A DNA stretch of 64,000 nucleotides from Kutzneria sp036403095 (GTDB taxonomy: Bacteria; Actinomycetota; Actinomycetes; Mycobacteriales; Pseudonocardiaceae): the NCBI GenBank assembly GCA_036403095.1, contig DASWRQ010000216.1:1-64000 (forward strand), given 5' to 3'. The position numbers and the translations under genes were made by a program. The notes under the pieces were generated by a model. The model ran no database searches and was not told the DNA's origin. It was given only the letters and a program-made list of their open reading frames with translations. This document shows, piece after piece, positions 40,944 to 49,260 of this stretch (its first letter is position 1; every line of letters starts with the position of its first letter).

Positions 40944-41002
40944 CTGTCACATGCGCGTCATACTTGCGCCTCTACGGCACATTCGGACCGCATGTGACAG
41001 TC
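40942..41002 (+). repeat. Dispersed intergenic repeat, copy B, with 14-bp hairpin
   Basis: GACTGTCACATGCG (40942-40955) pairs perfectly with CGCATGTGACAGTC (40989-41002). Its interior aligns with the reverse complement of 21924-21977. It lies between convergent stops, so it may also serve as terminator. Confidence 0.75.
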
Positions 41003-41012
41003 GTCGGCGGAG

Positions 41013-41936
41013 TCAGCCGGGCTGGTGGGAGCCGGTCATCAGCTCGGCCAGGTCCTCGGGCTTGATGAACGACGGCGGCGGCTTCGGACCCCAGTTGAAC
41101 AGGCCCTTGGCCCCCTCCAACACCTCCGGCTTCCACACCGCGTCCTCGACGATGCAGTCCATGTCGGAGTAGTACTCCGAGAAGTTGCCGGCGGGATCCC
41201 TGAGGTACCAGAAGAAGTTCGAGCCGGCGTGGTGCCGGCCGAGGCCCCAGACGTGCCGCTCGGGGTGGTCCTCCAGCATGGCCGAGGCGCCCCGGCCGAC
41301 CTCGTCGATGTCGTCGACCTGCCACGAGCTGTGGTGCATGTAGGTGACGGGCGCCTTGAGCACCAACACATTGTGGTGGTCGGTGGAGCAGCGTAGGAAC
41401 GCGCCCTCGTTCTTCATCTCGTCGCTGAGCCTGAAGCCGAGGCCGTCGGTGAAGAAGCGGCGGGTGGCGGCGTATTCGGTGGAGCCGATCACCACATGGC
41501 CGAGCTTGCGCGGCTTGACCTTGTTGGTGCGCAGGACGCCCGGGGTGCGCTGGCCGGTTCGGACGATGTGGCCGGGGGCGTTGAACGGCGGCGGAATGGT
41601 CGGCTCCTGCGCGATGCGTGGCGCGATCCGGACCACGGCGCGCACGCCGGTCGCCGGCTCGACGGCGGTCACGCTCTCGGCGTTCTTGTCGACAGAGATG
41701 TCCAAACTGGACAGTCGCGAGGCCACGGTGCCGAGGTCGTCGGCGTCGTCGGCCCGCACGGCGACCTCGACCAGCCGCCGCACCGGCGCGTGCACGACCC
41801 GCAGCTGTCGGCCGCCGTCCACAGTGGACAACCAGCCGTCGTCCGCCGGCGTGAGGCCGAATTCCGTGTAGTAGGCGATGGTCGTCGCGACGTCCGGGAC
41901 GCCGATGGTGATGGCCGACAGGCCATGCAGAGCCAT
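41013..41936 (-). CDS. Extradiol ring-cleavage dioxygenase (two-domain VOC)
   Basis: A 307-aa two-module VOC protein like catechol 2,3-dioxygenases. The C-terminal module keeps the three Fe(II) ligands expected: H147 (KLGHVVIGS), H201 or H202 (YMHHSSWQVDD) and E254 (NFSEYYSDMD). It should open a catecholic ring next to the hydroxyls. Start ATG 41936 has GGAGG six bases upstream and shares one base with the stop of the FAA hydrolase gene (TGATG), so they are co-translated. The natural substrate is unknown. Confidence 0.88.
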   Translation of the reverse strand: MALHGLSAITIGVPDVATTIAYYTEFGLTPADDGWLSTVDGGRQLRVVHAPVRRLVEVAVRADDADDLGTVASRLSSLDISVDKNAESVTAVEPATGVRAVVRIAPRIAQEPTIPPPFNAPGHIVRTGQRTPGVLRTNKVKPRKLGHVVIGSTEYAATRRFFTDGLGFRLSDEMKNEGAFLRCSTDHHNVLVLKAPVTYMHHSSWQVDDIDEVGRGASAMLEDHPERHVWGLGRHHAGSNFFWYLRDPAGNFSEYYSDMDCIVEDAVWKPEVLEGAKGLFNWGPKPPPSFIKPEDLAELMTGSHQPG

Positions 41937-42781
41937 CACGCACCTCCGGTGAAGGTGTGCCGCATGGTGCCGATGCCCTCGATGTAGGTGACGAGTTCCT
42001 GGCCCGGCTTGAGGAAGCGCTGCGGCTTGCGTCCCATGCCGACGCCGGACGGGGTGCCGGTGAAGATGATGTCGCCGGGCAGCAGCGGGGTGATCGCGGA
42101 CAGCCAGGCCACCAGCTCGGCCACCGAGAACACCATGTCGCTGGTGCGGCTCTTCTGCAGCTGCTCGCCGTCGACGAGACAGCCCAGTTCCAGGTCGTCC
42201 CGGTCGGGCACCTCGTCCGGTGTGACCACGACCGGGCCGAGCGGCCCGAAGCCGGGGTAGGACTTGGCCATGCTGAACTGCGGCGCCGGGCCGGTCCGCT
42301 GGAGCTCGCGCTCGGACAGGTCCTGGCCGACGGTCAGGCCGGCGACGTGGTCCCAGGCGTCCTCGACGGCCACGTGGTCGGCGGCCTTGCCGATGATGGC
42401 CACCAGCTCGACCTCCCAGTCGACGCTGCCGGGCGGCAGCGCGACCTCGCCGGTCGGACCGGTCAGACAGGTGACGAACTTGGTGAACACGGTCGGCGAG
42501 TCGGGCACGGCGAAGCCCGACTCCTTGGCGTGCTCCGTGTAGTTCAGCCCGATGGCGTAGATCTGCCGGGGCCGGGGGACCGGGTTGCCATAGTCCGCCG
42601 GTGACACGGGAGCCGCTGTGGTGTCGTCCAGCGTCGCGGCGAACGCTTTCACGTCATCCCACTGCTCGTAGGCGAGCTGGATGTCCGGCGAGAACCGGCC
42701 GCCGCTGGCGTCGGCCAGGTCCACGGCGCGGTCGGGCGCGGTCAGGACGGCCGCGCGGCCGTTGATGTCGGCCAGCCTCAT
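41936..42781 (-). CDS. Fumarylacetoacetate hydrolase family protein
   Basis: A 281-aa FAH-family protein, hydrolysing or decarboxylating ring-cleavage products such as acylpyruvates. It has an N-terminal domain (MRLADINGRAAVL) and the FAH core starting IYAIGLNYTEHAKESG, with metal ligands expected in DWEVELVAIIGK and the conserved GDIIFTGTPSGVGMGR. It is followed without gap by the extradiol dioxygenase, and divergent from GntR across a palindrome. GGGAGG precedes the ATG. Together these genes suggest a meta-cleavage route. Confidence 0.92.
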   Translation of the reverse strand: MRLADINGRAAVLTAPDRAVDLADASGGRFSPDIQLAYEQWDDVKAFAATLDDTTAAPVSPADYGNPVPRPRQIYAIGLNYTEHAKESGFAVPDSPTVFTKFVTCLTGPTGEVALPPGSVDWEVELVAIIGKAADHVAVEDAWDHVAGLTVGQDLSERELQRTGPAPQFSMAKSYPGFGPLGPVVVTPDEVPDRDDLELGCLVDGEQLQKSRTSDMVFSVAELVAWLSAITPLLPGDIIFTGTPSGVGMGRKPQRFLKPGQELVTYIEGIGTMRHTFTGGA

Positions 42782-42831
42782 GGTGGTGCCTCCCTCGGGT
42801 GGTGCCTTCGCCAGGCAGGTCAACAGTGAAC

Positions 42832-42847
42832 CAACTTTCGAAAGTTG
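42832..42847. promoter_or_regulatory. GntR operator candidate
   Basis: CAACTTTCGAAAGTTG, a perfect 16-bp palindrome in the divergent promoter of the FAA hydrolase and GntR genes; a related half-site TCAACGTTCG is at 42851-42860. Confidence 0.75.
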
Positions 42848-42879
42848 AGTCAACGTTCGCACTGAGGTAGGTTTTGTGC

Positions 42880-43554
42880 ATGGCGACCACCGGCACCGGG
42901 GCGACGCGCACCGACGGCGTGCACGCGCGGCTGCGCGACGACATCCTCGGCGGCGTGCTGTCGCCCGGGCAGCGGCTGAAGTTCCCCGAGCTCTGCCGGC
43001 GCTACGACACCTCCGTCGGCGCCGCGCGCGAGGCGCTGACCAGGCTCGCGTCCGCCGGACTGGTCCGCAGCCAGGCCCACCAGGGCTACGTCGTGACGCC
43101 GCTGTCGGTCGAGGACCTCGCCGAGCTGACCGTCGCCCGCGTCGAGGTGGAATGCCTCGTGCTGCGCATGGCCATCGCCGAGGGCGACGTGCGCTGGGAG
43201 GCCGACGCCATTGCCGCGCACCACCTGTTGGAGCGCGCGCCCTACCTCGACCCCGACAATCCGGCCAGGTCAACTGTCGAATGGTCGACCACGCACGCGG
43301 CCTTCCATGAGGCGCTGCTGGCCGGATGCGGCAATCGCCGACTCCGTGAAGTGGCCAATGGTCTGCGCGATGAGGCGGAACTCTACCGACAGTGGTCCAT
43401 TACGCCGGCCCAGGCCAGCGGGCGCGACGTCGCCGCCGAGCACCGCGCGATCCTCGACGCCGTGATCTCCCGCGACACCGACCTGGCGGTTCGGCTGCTG
43501 GGGGAGCACATTTCGCTGACCACCCGGCTACTCAAGGACGCGGCCGTCGGCTGA
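42880..43554 (+). CDS. GntR family regulator, FadR/FCD subfamily
   Basis: A 224-aa GntR protein: winged HTH (VHARLRDDILGGVLSPGQRLKFPELCRRYDTSVGAAREALTRL) and an FCD all-alpha ligand domain with the metal-binding histidines in STTHAAFHEALLAG and EHRAILDAVISRD. It is divergent from the FAA hydrolase/dioxygenase operon and likely its repressor, released by a pathway acid. I use ATG 42880; TTG 42874 is in frame. Confidence 0.9.
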   Translation: MATTGTGATRTDGVHARLRDDILGGVLSPGQRLKFPELCRRYDTSVGAAREALTRLASAGLVRSQAHQGYVVTPLSVEDLAELTVARVEVECLVLRMAIAEGDVRWEADAIAAHHLLERAPYLDPDNPARSTVEWSTTHAAFHEALLAGCGNRRLREVANGLRDEAELYRQWSITPAQASGRDVAAEHRAILDAVISRDTDLAVRLLGEHISLTTRLLKDAAVG

Positions 43555-43843
43555 GGCGCACGTTTCCGCTGTCCAGGTCGATGCGGTTGGGCGGCGCGCC
43601 GTCGGCCTCCTCCTCCCGCAACATCGACTGCGACTGCCGGTGCTCCAGCTCCATCCGCTTGCTGCCGTAGAAGGCCGCGCCGATCTCGTCGAAGCCGGCC
43701 GCGCTGACCGGCGGACCGCCGCGCCCGCGCCGCCAGGGCAGCCAGCTGGCCCGGCCGGCCCACAGGCCCAGCCGCTCCAACGCGGCCAGCGCCACCAGCA
43801 GCAACACCAGTCCGGGCAGCGACATCGCCCACAGCAGGCCCAT
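43532..43843 (-). CDS. DUF6191-like small membrane protein
   Basis: A 103-aa protein with one hydrophobic segment (MSLPGLVLLLVALAALERLGLW) and a conserved tail RASWLPWRRGRG...SAAGFDEIGAAFYGSKRMELEHRQ...DGAPPNRIDLD, similar to the DUF6191 proteins common in actinobacteria. Start unclear: ATG 43843 is a choice among 43825, 43843 and 43933. The end overlaps the GntR gene by 23 bp. Function unknown. Confidence 0.6.
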   Translation of the reverse strand: MGLLWAMSLPGLVLLLVALAALERLGLWAGRASWLPWRRGRGGPPVSAAGFDEIGAAFYGSKRMELEHRQSQSMLREEEADGAPPNRIDLDSGNVRLSRRPRP

Positions 43844-43933
43844 GCCGGGCCAACGGCTCGCCGACCGTCCGTGTTCCCGTGTGGTCGAAGCCGACGGGTC
43901 GTATGTGGCGAACGAGGCCCTCGGATGATCCAT

Positions 43934-44276
43934 GCATTGGGCCGTCGACACAATGTATGACGGCATGACGAACCGCACGCATGTGCGAATCCGGGAGAAT
44001 GCCCAGGTGAGGCCGCTGTATGGCAGCGGTTTTCCGACTGTCGACGCGGTGCATTAATACATGACGGCGCAATGTATACAATTCTGGACCGCTGACCGTT
44101 TTCGCCACGCATCAATTCGGGCATCGAACGCAAGGCCGATCGGGCACGCGGACTTGACCGGTTCGACGGGGCCGTGCGCAGAATTGGCGTGAATGCGGCA
44201 CACGTCGCGATGGGGGGTTGGCTGTGCGGGAATTCGACCCGCCGTTCCGTGTCGGCGGCGTGCGCGCGGCAGCGGT
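43934..44276. other. Intergenic region with inverted repeat and one tiny ORF
   Basis: About 340 bp, clearly AT-richer than its surroundings, between the DUF6191-like gene and the monooxygenase gene. It holds an inverted repeat ATACAT (44057-44062)/ATGTAT (44072-44077) and a 30-codon ORF (43965-44057) on the plus strand that I cannot support as real. It probably carries the divergent promoters. Confidence 0.5.
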
Positions 44277-45887
44277 GTGAACGAGGTGTCCGGGACGCGG
44301 AAGCGGTGGGACGTGGTGGACGAGACCGATGTGCTGATCGCCGGGGCGACCCCGGCCGGCCTCGCGCTCGCGCTCGACCTCGAGCGGCGCGGGGTGCGCT
44401 GTCTCGTGCTGGAATCGGGCGACGGCCGGGTGGAGACGCCCGAGGTCAGCCCGATCGGACCGCGCTCGATGGAGCTGTTCCGGCGCTGGGGGGTGGCCGA
44501 GAAGATCCGCTGCACCGAGTTCCCGGGCGCGCGGGCGCCGGACATCGCCTGGGTCACGCAGGTCGGCGGGCACGAGATCCACCGGTTCGAACGCTTCACC
44601 CACGACACGCACACGCCCGAGCCCGAGCAGATCTGCCCGGTCGACTGGCTGCTGCCGGTGTTGCAGACGGCCGTCGGCACCCATCCGGGCGGGGCGATCC
44701 TGTTCCGGCACCGGCTCGACGGCTTCACCCAGGACGCCGTCGGCGTCACGGCCCGCGTCAGCCGGCCGGGCGAGGGCGACACGACCATCATCCGCGCGAA
44801 CTACCTGGTCAGCGCCACCGGTCCGTGCTCGCTGGTCCGCAGCGCCTGCGGGATCCGGTCCACGCCGCGGTTCGAGCCGCAGCTGCTGCGCAGCATCGTG
44901 TTCCGCGCGCCGCGGCTGGCCGAGGGGCTGGCCGCCCGCGGTCACCGGCCGGCCCTGACGTACTTCCTGCTCCAGCCCGACGGCTCGCGTTTCCCGTTGC
45001 AGGCCATGGACAGCAACGGCACCTTCAAGCTGATCGCGGGCAGCGAGGTCGGCGCGGCCGACGCGATGACCCTGGTCCGCGACGCGATCGCCTTCGACAC
45101 CCCGACCGAGGTGCTGTCCGATGAGCAGGGCCACGTGCCGCACATGGTGGCCGACCGCTACCGGGCCGGGCGCGTGTTCCTGATCGGCGGTTCAGCGCAC
45201 ACGTTGTCCGCCCCCGGCGGCTTCGGCCGCAACATCGCCATCGCCGACGCCGCCGACCTGGGCTGGAAGCTGGCCGCGGAGCACGACGGCTGGGCCGGCG
45301 CCGGGCTGCTCGACAGCTACGACGCCGAGCGCCGACCGGTCGCGCTGGAGGGCTTGGAGGCGGCGGGCATCGCCATGCGCGCGCGGGGCGCCGACGACCT
45401 GTCGGCCCGGCTGCGGGACGACAGCTCGCAGGGCGTGCTGGCCCGTACCGAGCTGGGGTTGCAGCTGGCCGAGAGCGTGGCGCACTGGGACGTCGACGCG
45501 CCGGAGGTCCACTTCGGACACGGCTACCGGTCGTCGCTGGTCATCGGCGACGAGGTGAAGATGACCGCGCCGTGGCGGCCGAGCAGCGATCCCGGGTTCC
45601 GGGCCGCGCACGCGTGGCTGCGGCCCGGAGTGTCCACTTTGGACGTCTTCGGGGACGGGTTCGTGCTGGTGTGCTTCGCGCCGAACGAGCGGCTCGGCGC
45701 GGTGGTGCGGGCGTTCGAGCAGCGCGGCGTGCCGCTGCAGATCCTCAAGTGCGCCGATCCGAAGATCGCCGAGCTGTACCGCCAGCCGTACGTGCTGGTC
45801 CGTCCGGACGATCACGTCGCCTGGCGCGGCCGGCAGCTGCCGGCCGATCCGCTGCTGCTGGCGGACATGGTGCGCGGCGCCTGTTGA
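44277..45887 (+). CDS. FAD-dependent aromatic monooxygenase (PheA/TfdB-like)
   Basis: A 536-aa flavoprotein hydroxylase-like enzyme. The N-terminal dinucleotide motif is VLIAGATPAGLALALDLERRG with Ala in place of a Gly; DG motif region LVSATGPCSLVRSACGI is present; the second FAD motif is LIGGSAHTLSAPGGFGRNIAIADAADLGWKLA, where the usual GDAAH is GGSAH. A C-terminal thioredoxin-like domain (about 430-536) is typical for phenol hydroxylase relatives. GTG 44277 is the likely start; 44286 is an alternative. It may supply hydroxylated aromatics to the neighbouring extradiol dioxygenase, or serve secondary metabolism. Confidence 0.87.
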   Translation: MNEVSGTRKRWDVVDETDVLIAGATPAGLALALDLERRGVRCLVLESGDGRVETPEVSPIGPRSMELFRRWGVAEKIRCTEFPGARAPDIAWVTQVGGHEIHRFERFTHDTHTPEPEQICPVDWLLPVLQTAVGTHPGGAILFRHRLDGFTQDAVGVTARVSRPGEGDTTIIRANYLVSATGPCSLVRSACGIRSTPRFEPQLLRSIVFRAPRLAEGLAARGHRPALTYFLLQPDGSRFPLQAMDSNGTFKLIAGSEVGAADAMTLVRDAIAFDTPTEVLSDEQGHVPHMVADRYRAGRVFLIGGSAHTLSAPGGFGRNIAIADAADLGWKLAAEHDGWAGAGLLDSYDAERRPVALEGLEAAGIAMRARGADDLSARLRDDSSQGVLARTELGLQLAESVAHWDVDAPEVHFGHGYRSSLVIGDEVKMTAPWRPSSDPGFRAAHAWLRPGVSTLDVFGDGFVLVCFAPNERLGAVVRAFEQRGVPLQILKCADPKIAELYRQPYVLVRPDDHVAWRGRQLPADPLLLADMVRGAC

Positions 45888-45902
45888 CGCCGGTTTTTTG
45901 GG

Positions 45903-45934
45903 GGCCGGGTCGCCGCCGCCACGACGACCCGGCC
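45903..45934 (+). terminator. Terminator after the monooxygenase gene
   Basis: GGCCGGGTCG (45903-45912) pairs with CGACCCGGCC (45925-45934), preceded by a T6 run at 45893-45898, 15 bases after the stop. The T-run is upstream, so it could also end transcription from the opposite strand. Confidence 0.6.
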
Positions 45935-46041
45935 TGTCTGTGTCCCGGCGCGGGCCCCACTGCCCGCGTATCGGGTCTGAGCAGGAGCTTTAGGCCATCG
46001 ACCGTCGCGAGCCGGGAGCGGGGCCGATGGATCTGGCAGGG

Positions 46042-46061
46042 CTTCGGAACCGGTTCCGAAG
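46042..46061. promoter_or_regulatory. Perfect 20-bp palindrome, LacI-type operator
   Basis: CTTCGGAACCGGTTCCGAAG is fully self-complementary with a central CG, the LacI/GalR operator style. It lies 164 bp before the GH3 start. Confidence 0.75.
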
Positions 46062-46135
46062 GTGTGTGGTGCAGTTAACAGCGTCGTCACGCCGTCGTCA
46101 AGAGCGGGGGCATTGACAGCATTCGTAGCCTGATT

Positions 46136-46151
46136 GTGAGAGCGTTCCCAC
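46136..46151. promoter_or_regulatory. Second LacI-like imperfect palindrome before GH3
   Basis: GTGAGAGCGTTCCCAC matches its reverse complement at 12 of 16 positions and resembles CebR-type sites. A TTGACA hexamer is at 46113-46118, so this site would cover the -10 region. Confidence 0.45.
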
Positions 46152-46224
46152 GGCCGGGCCCACCTCCCGTCCGCGAACCGCGAGCCGCCGGTCCCTGCCC
46201 ACCGCGCGAAGGGTTCGCCGCCCC

Positions 46225-49176
46225 ATGAGATCTGTCCGCTGGCTCGTCGCCGCGCTCGCGGCCGTCATCGTGACCGCCCTGCTCACCGTGCCCGGCGTCG
46301 GACACGCCGCGCCCGCCCTACTCTCCCAGGGGCGCACCGCCTCCGCGTCGTCCAGCGAGAACGCCGCCTTCCCGGCCTCGGCGGCGGTCGACGGCGACAC
46401 CGGCACCCGCTGGTCGAGCCAGGCCGCCGACCCGCAGTGGCTGGCCGTCGACCTCGGCGGCCCGCACTCGCTGACCCAGGTCGTGCTCAACTGGGAAGCC
46501 GCCTACGCCAAGGCGTTCCAGCTCCAGGTGTCGTCGGACAACGTCAACTGGACCAACCTGACCCCGGTCACCGCGGGCGTCGTCGGCGTGCAGACGCTGG
46601 CGGTGTCCGGGACCGGCCGCTACGTGCGGATGAACGGCACCCAGCGGGCCACCCAGTGGGGCTATTCGCTGTGGGAGTTCCAGGTCTACGGCGACGATGT
46701 CGCCGCGGCCTGCAACACCGGCGTGAACTCGGCCCTGAACCAGCCGGTGCTGGCATCGTCCACACAGGACACCGGCGCGTTCCCGGCAACCGCCGCCGTG
46801 GACGGGAATTCCGGCACCCGGTGGTCGAGCCTGGCCGCGGATCCACAGTGGATTCGCGTCGATCTGGGCAGTGTGCGCCAGGTCTGTGGTGTCGAGCTGG
46901 ACTGGGAGGCGGCGTACGCGTCGTCGTTCCAGGTGCAGATCTCCAACGACGGCAACAGTTGGAGCAACCTGACCCAGCCGATGGCCGGCGTGGCCGGCAA
47001 CCAGGTGCTGACCGTCAACGGATCCGGTCGCTACGTGCGGATGAACGGCACCCAGCGGGCCACCCAGTGGGGCTATTCGCTGTGGGAGTTCATCATCCGC
47101 ACCGTGGGCGCGCCGCCGACCACGACCACCCAGCCGCCGGGCAACTGCCCGTGGGTGAAGTCGACCGCGCCGATCGCCGACCGGGTCAACCAGCTGATGG
47201 CCGCGATGACCAACGCGCAGAAGGTTGTCGTGCTGCACGGGAACGGCGCCACCGGGCCGTACATCGGCAACACCGACCCGATCCCGGCGCTGTGCGTGCC
47301 GGCGATGGGGTTGCAGGACGGGCCGGCCGGCGTCGGCGACAGCCTCGACGGCGTGACCGAGCTGCCCGACCCGACCGCGGTCGCCGCGACCTGGGATGTC
47401 AACGCGGCCAAGCAGTACGGGACCGTGATGGGGCAGGAGTTCGCCGGCAAGGGCGCGAACGTGGTGCTCGGGCCGACGATCAACATCGTCCGGGATCCGC
47501 GCTGGGGCCGCGACTTCGAGACCTACAGCGAGGATCCGTACCAGGCCGGGCAGACCGCCGTCGGCACGGTGCAGGGCATTCAGGGCCAGGGCGTGATGGC
47601 GCAGATCAAGCACGCCGCCGCGTACAACGTGGAGGGCGGGGCGTCGCGGGGCACGCCGTCGGACAACGTGATCATCGACGACCGAACGCTGCACGAGATC
47701 TACCTGCCGGCGTTCCAGACCGCGTTGACGCAGGGGCAGGCCGCGTCGGTGATGTGCGCCTACAACGAGATCAACGGCACCCCGGCCTGCCAGGACTCGG
47801 CCGTCATGAACACCGCGTTGAAGCAGGACACCGGGTGGGGCGGTTTCATCGGCTCCGACTGGGGTTCGGCCACCGGTGGCGCGCCGCAGCTGGCCAACGG
47901 CGGTCTGGACATGGAGATGCCCGGCGGCGCGTTCTTCGGGCAGGCGTTGCTCGACGCCGTGAACCAGGGCCGGGTTTCACAGTCCACTGTGGACGATATG
48001 ACCCGGCGGGTGCTGACCCAGATGTTCCGGTTCGGGCTGTTCGACCACGGGGCCACCGGCACCACCGGCGCGGTGGTGACCAGCGCCGCGCACACCCAGG
48101 TGGCGCAGGACGTGGCCGCGCAGGGATCCGTGCTGCTGAAGAACAATGGCGTGCTGCCGCTGGCCGCGTCGTCGATCAAGTCGATCGCGCTGCTCGGCGG
48201 GGACGCCATCGATCCGCAGAACATCGGCGGCGGCAGCGCCAAGGTCAATCCCTCGCCCGCCGCCGTCAATCCGATCAACGGCATCACTCGGCGCGCCGGC
48301 AGCGGCGTCAGCGTGCAGTGGGTGGCCGGGGCCGGCGAACACGTGCAGACGCCCGACATTCCCGCCGCCGTCGCGCTGGCCCAGAAGTCCGACGTGGCGA
48401 TCGTGTTCGCCTCGTACGGGGAGAGCGAGACCGACGACCTGAGCTCGATCGACCTCCAGTTCTCGCAGAACGACCTGATCAGCGCGGTCGCCGCGGCCAA
48501 TCCGCGGACCATCGTCGTGCTCAACACCGGCTCCGCCGTGACGATGCCGTGGCTGAACAACGTCGCCGGCGTCATCGAGGGCTGGTATCCCGGGCAGGAG
48601 AACGGCAACGCCATCGCCGCGCTGCTGTTCGGCGACGTCAACCCGTCCGGCAAGCTGCCCGTCACGTTCCCGCGCAGCATGGCCGACATGCCCACCGCCG
48701 CCGTGCAGCAGTTCCCCGGGGCCAACGACCGGATCGAGTACTCCGAGGGCATGAACGTGGGCTACCGCTGGTACGACTCCCGCAACATCACGCCGCTGTT
48801 CCCCTTCGGGTTCGGGTTGTCGTACACCAGCTTCGGGTTCTCCGGACTGTCCATTTCCGCGCAGGCCAACGGTTCCGCCACCGTGCGGGCCACCGTCACC
48901 AACACCGGGTCCCGCGCCGGGGCCGAGGTGCCCCAGCTCTACATCGGCCAGCCCGCCGCCAACGGCGAGCCTCCGCACCAGCTGAAGGGATACCAGAAGA
49001 TCACCCTGAGTCCCGGGCAGAGTCAGGTGGTCACCTTCACCCTGACGCCGCGCGACCTCGCCCACTGGAACGGCTCGGTGTGGACGACGAACACCGGTTC
49101 CTACGGAGTGTTCGTCGGCGACTCGTCGCGCAACCTGCCGTTGACCGGAGCCATCGCCGTGACGACGGGCAGCTGA
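46225..49176 (+). CDS. Secreted GH3 glycosidase with two N-terminal CBM32-like domains
   Basis: A 983-aa exported enzyme. A signal peptide (MRSVRWLVAALAAVIVTALLTVPG...GHAA) precedes two F5/8-type C domains (about 33-150 and 168-292) sharing an identical 21-residue stretch, then a TTTTQPPG linker. The GH3 N-domain has RDPRWGRDFETYSEDPY and nucleophile D545 in FIGSDWGSATGG; the GH3 C-domain (VLLKNNGVLPL) and an Fn3-like domain follow. The SDW type suggests beta-glucosidase-like specificity. Two LacI-style operators lie upstream, and a LacI gene converges from downstream. Confidence 0.92.
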   Translation: MRSVRWLVAALAAVIVTALLTVPGVGHAAPALLSQGRTASASSSENAAFPASAAVDGDTGTRWSSQAADPQWLAVDLGGPHSLTQVVLNWEAAYAKAFQLQVSSDNVNWTNLTPVTAGVVGVQTLAVSGTGRYVRMNGTQRATQWGYSLWEFQVYGDDVAAACNTGVNSALNQPVLASSTQDTGAFPATAAVDGNSGTRWSSLAADPQWIRVDLGSVRQVCGVELDWEAAYASSFQVQISNDGNSWSNLTQPMAGVAGNQVLTVNGSGRYVRMNGTQRATQWGYSLWEFIIRTVGAPPTTTTQPPGNCPWVKSTAPIADRVNQLMAAMTNAQKVVVLHGNGATGPYIGNTDPIPALCVPAMGLQDGPAGVGDSLDGVTELPDPTAVAATWDVNAAKQYGTVMGQEFAGKGANVVLGPTINIVRDPRWGRDFETYSEDPYQAGQTAVGTVQGIQGQGVMAQIKHAAAYNVEGGASRGTPSDNVIIDDRTLHEIYLPAFQTALTQGQAASVMCAYNEINGTPACQDSAVMNTALKQDTGWGGFIGSDWGSATGGAPQLANGGLDMEMPGGAFFGQALLDAVNQGRVSQSTVDDMTRRVLTQMFRFGLFDHGATGTTGAVVTSAAHTQVAQDVAAQGSVLLKNNGVLPLAASSIKSIALLGGDAIDPQNIGGGSAKVNPSPAAVNPINGITRRAGSGVSVQWVAGAGEHVQTPDIPAAVALAQKSDVAIVFASYGESETDDLSSIDLQFSQNDLISAVAAANPRTIVVLNTGSAVTMPWLNNVAGVIEGWYPGQENGNAIAALLFGDVNPSGKLPVTFPRSMADMPTAAVQQFPGANDRIEYSEGMNVGYRWYDSRNITPLFPFGFGLSYTSFGFSGLSISAQANGSATVRATVTNTGSRAGAEVPQLYIGQPAANGEPPHQLKGYQKITLSPGQSQVVTFTLTPRDLAHWNGSVWTTNTGSYGVFVGDSSRNLPLTGAIAVTTGS
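46618..46680 (+). repeat. 63-bp exact repeat, copy 1 (within GH3 CBM)
   Basis: Identical at every base to 47029-47091, encoding the end of each CBM32-like domain (NGTQRATQWGYSLWE). The flanking parts of the two domains have diverged. Confidence 0.95.
47029..47091 (+). repeat. 63-bp exact repeat, copy 2 (within GH3 CBM)
   Basis: See 46618-46680. Identity of synonymous positions points to recent recombination or gene conversion. Confidence 0.95.
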
Positions 49177-49260
49177 TCTCCCGGGCCGGCTCGACACCCC
49201 CCTGCCGTCGAGCCGGCCCAGGACCAGGCAGTGAACCCCGGCGAGATGCGGGTTCGGGCA

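Noticed and set aside
43965..44057. 30-codon ORF before the FAD monooxygenase as peptide gene
   Set aside because: No ribosome site or recognisable motif; kept only as a note in the intergenic region.
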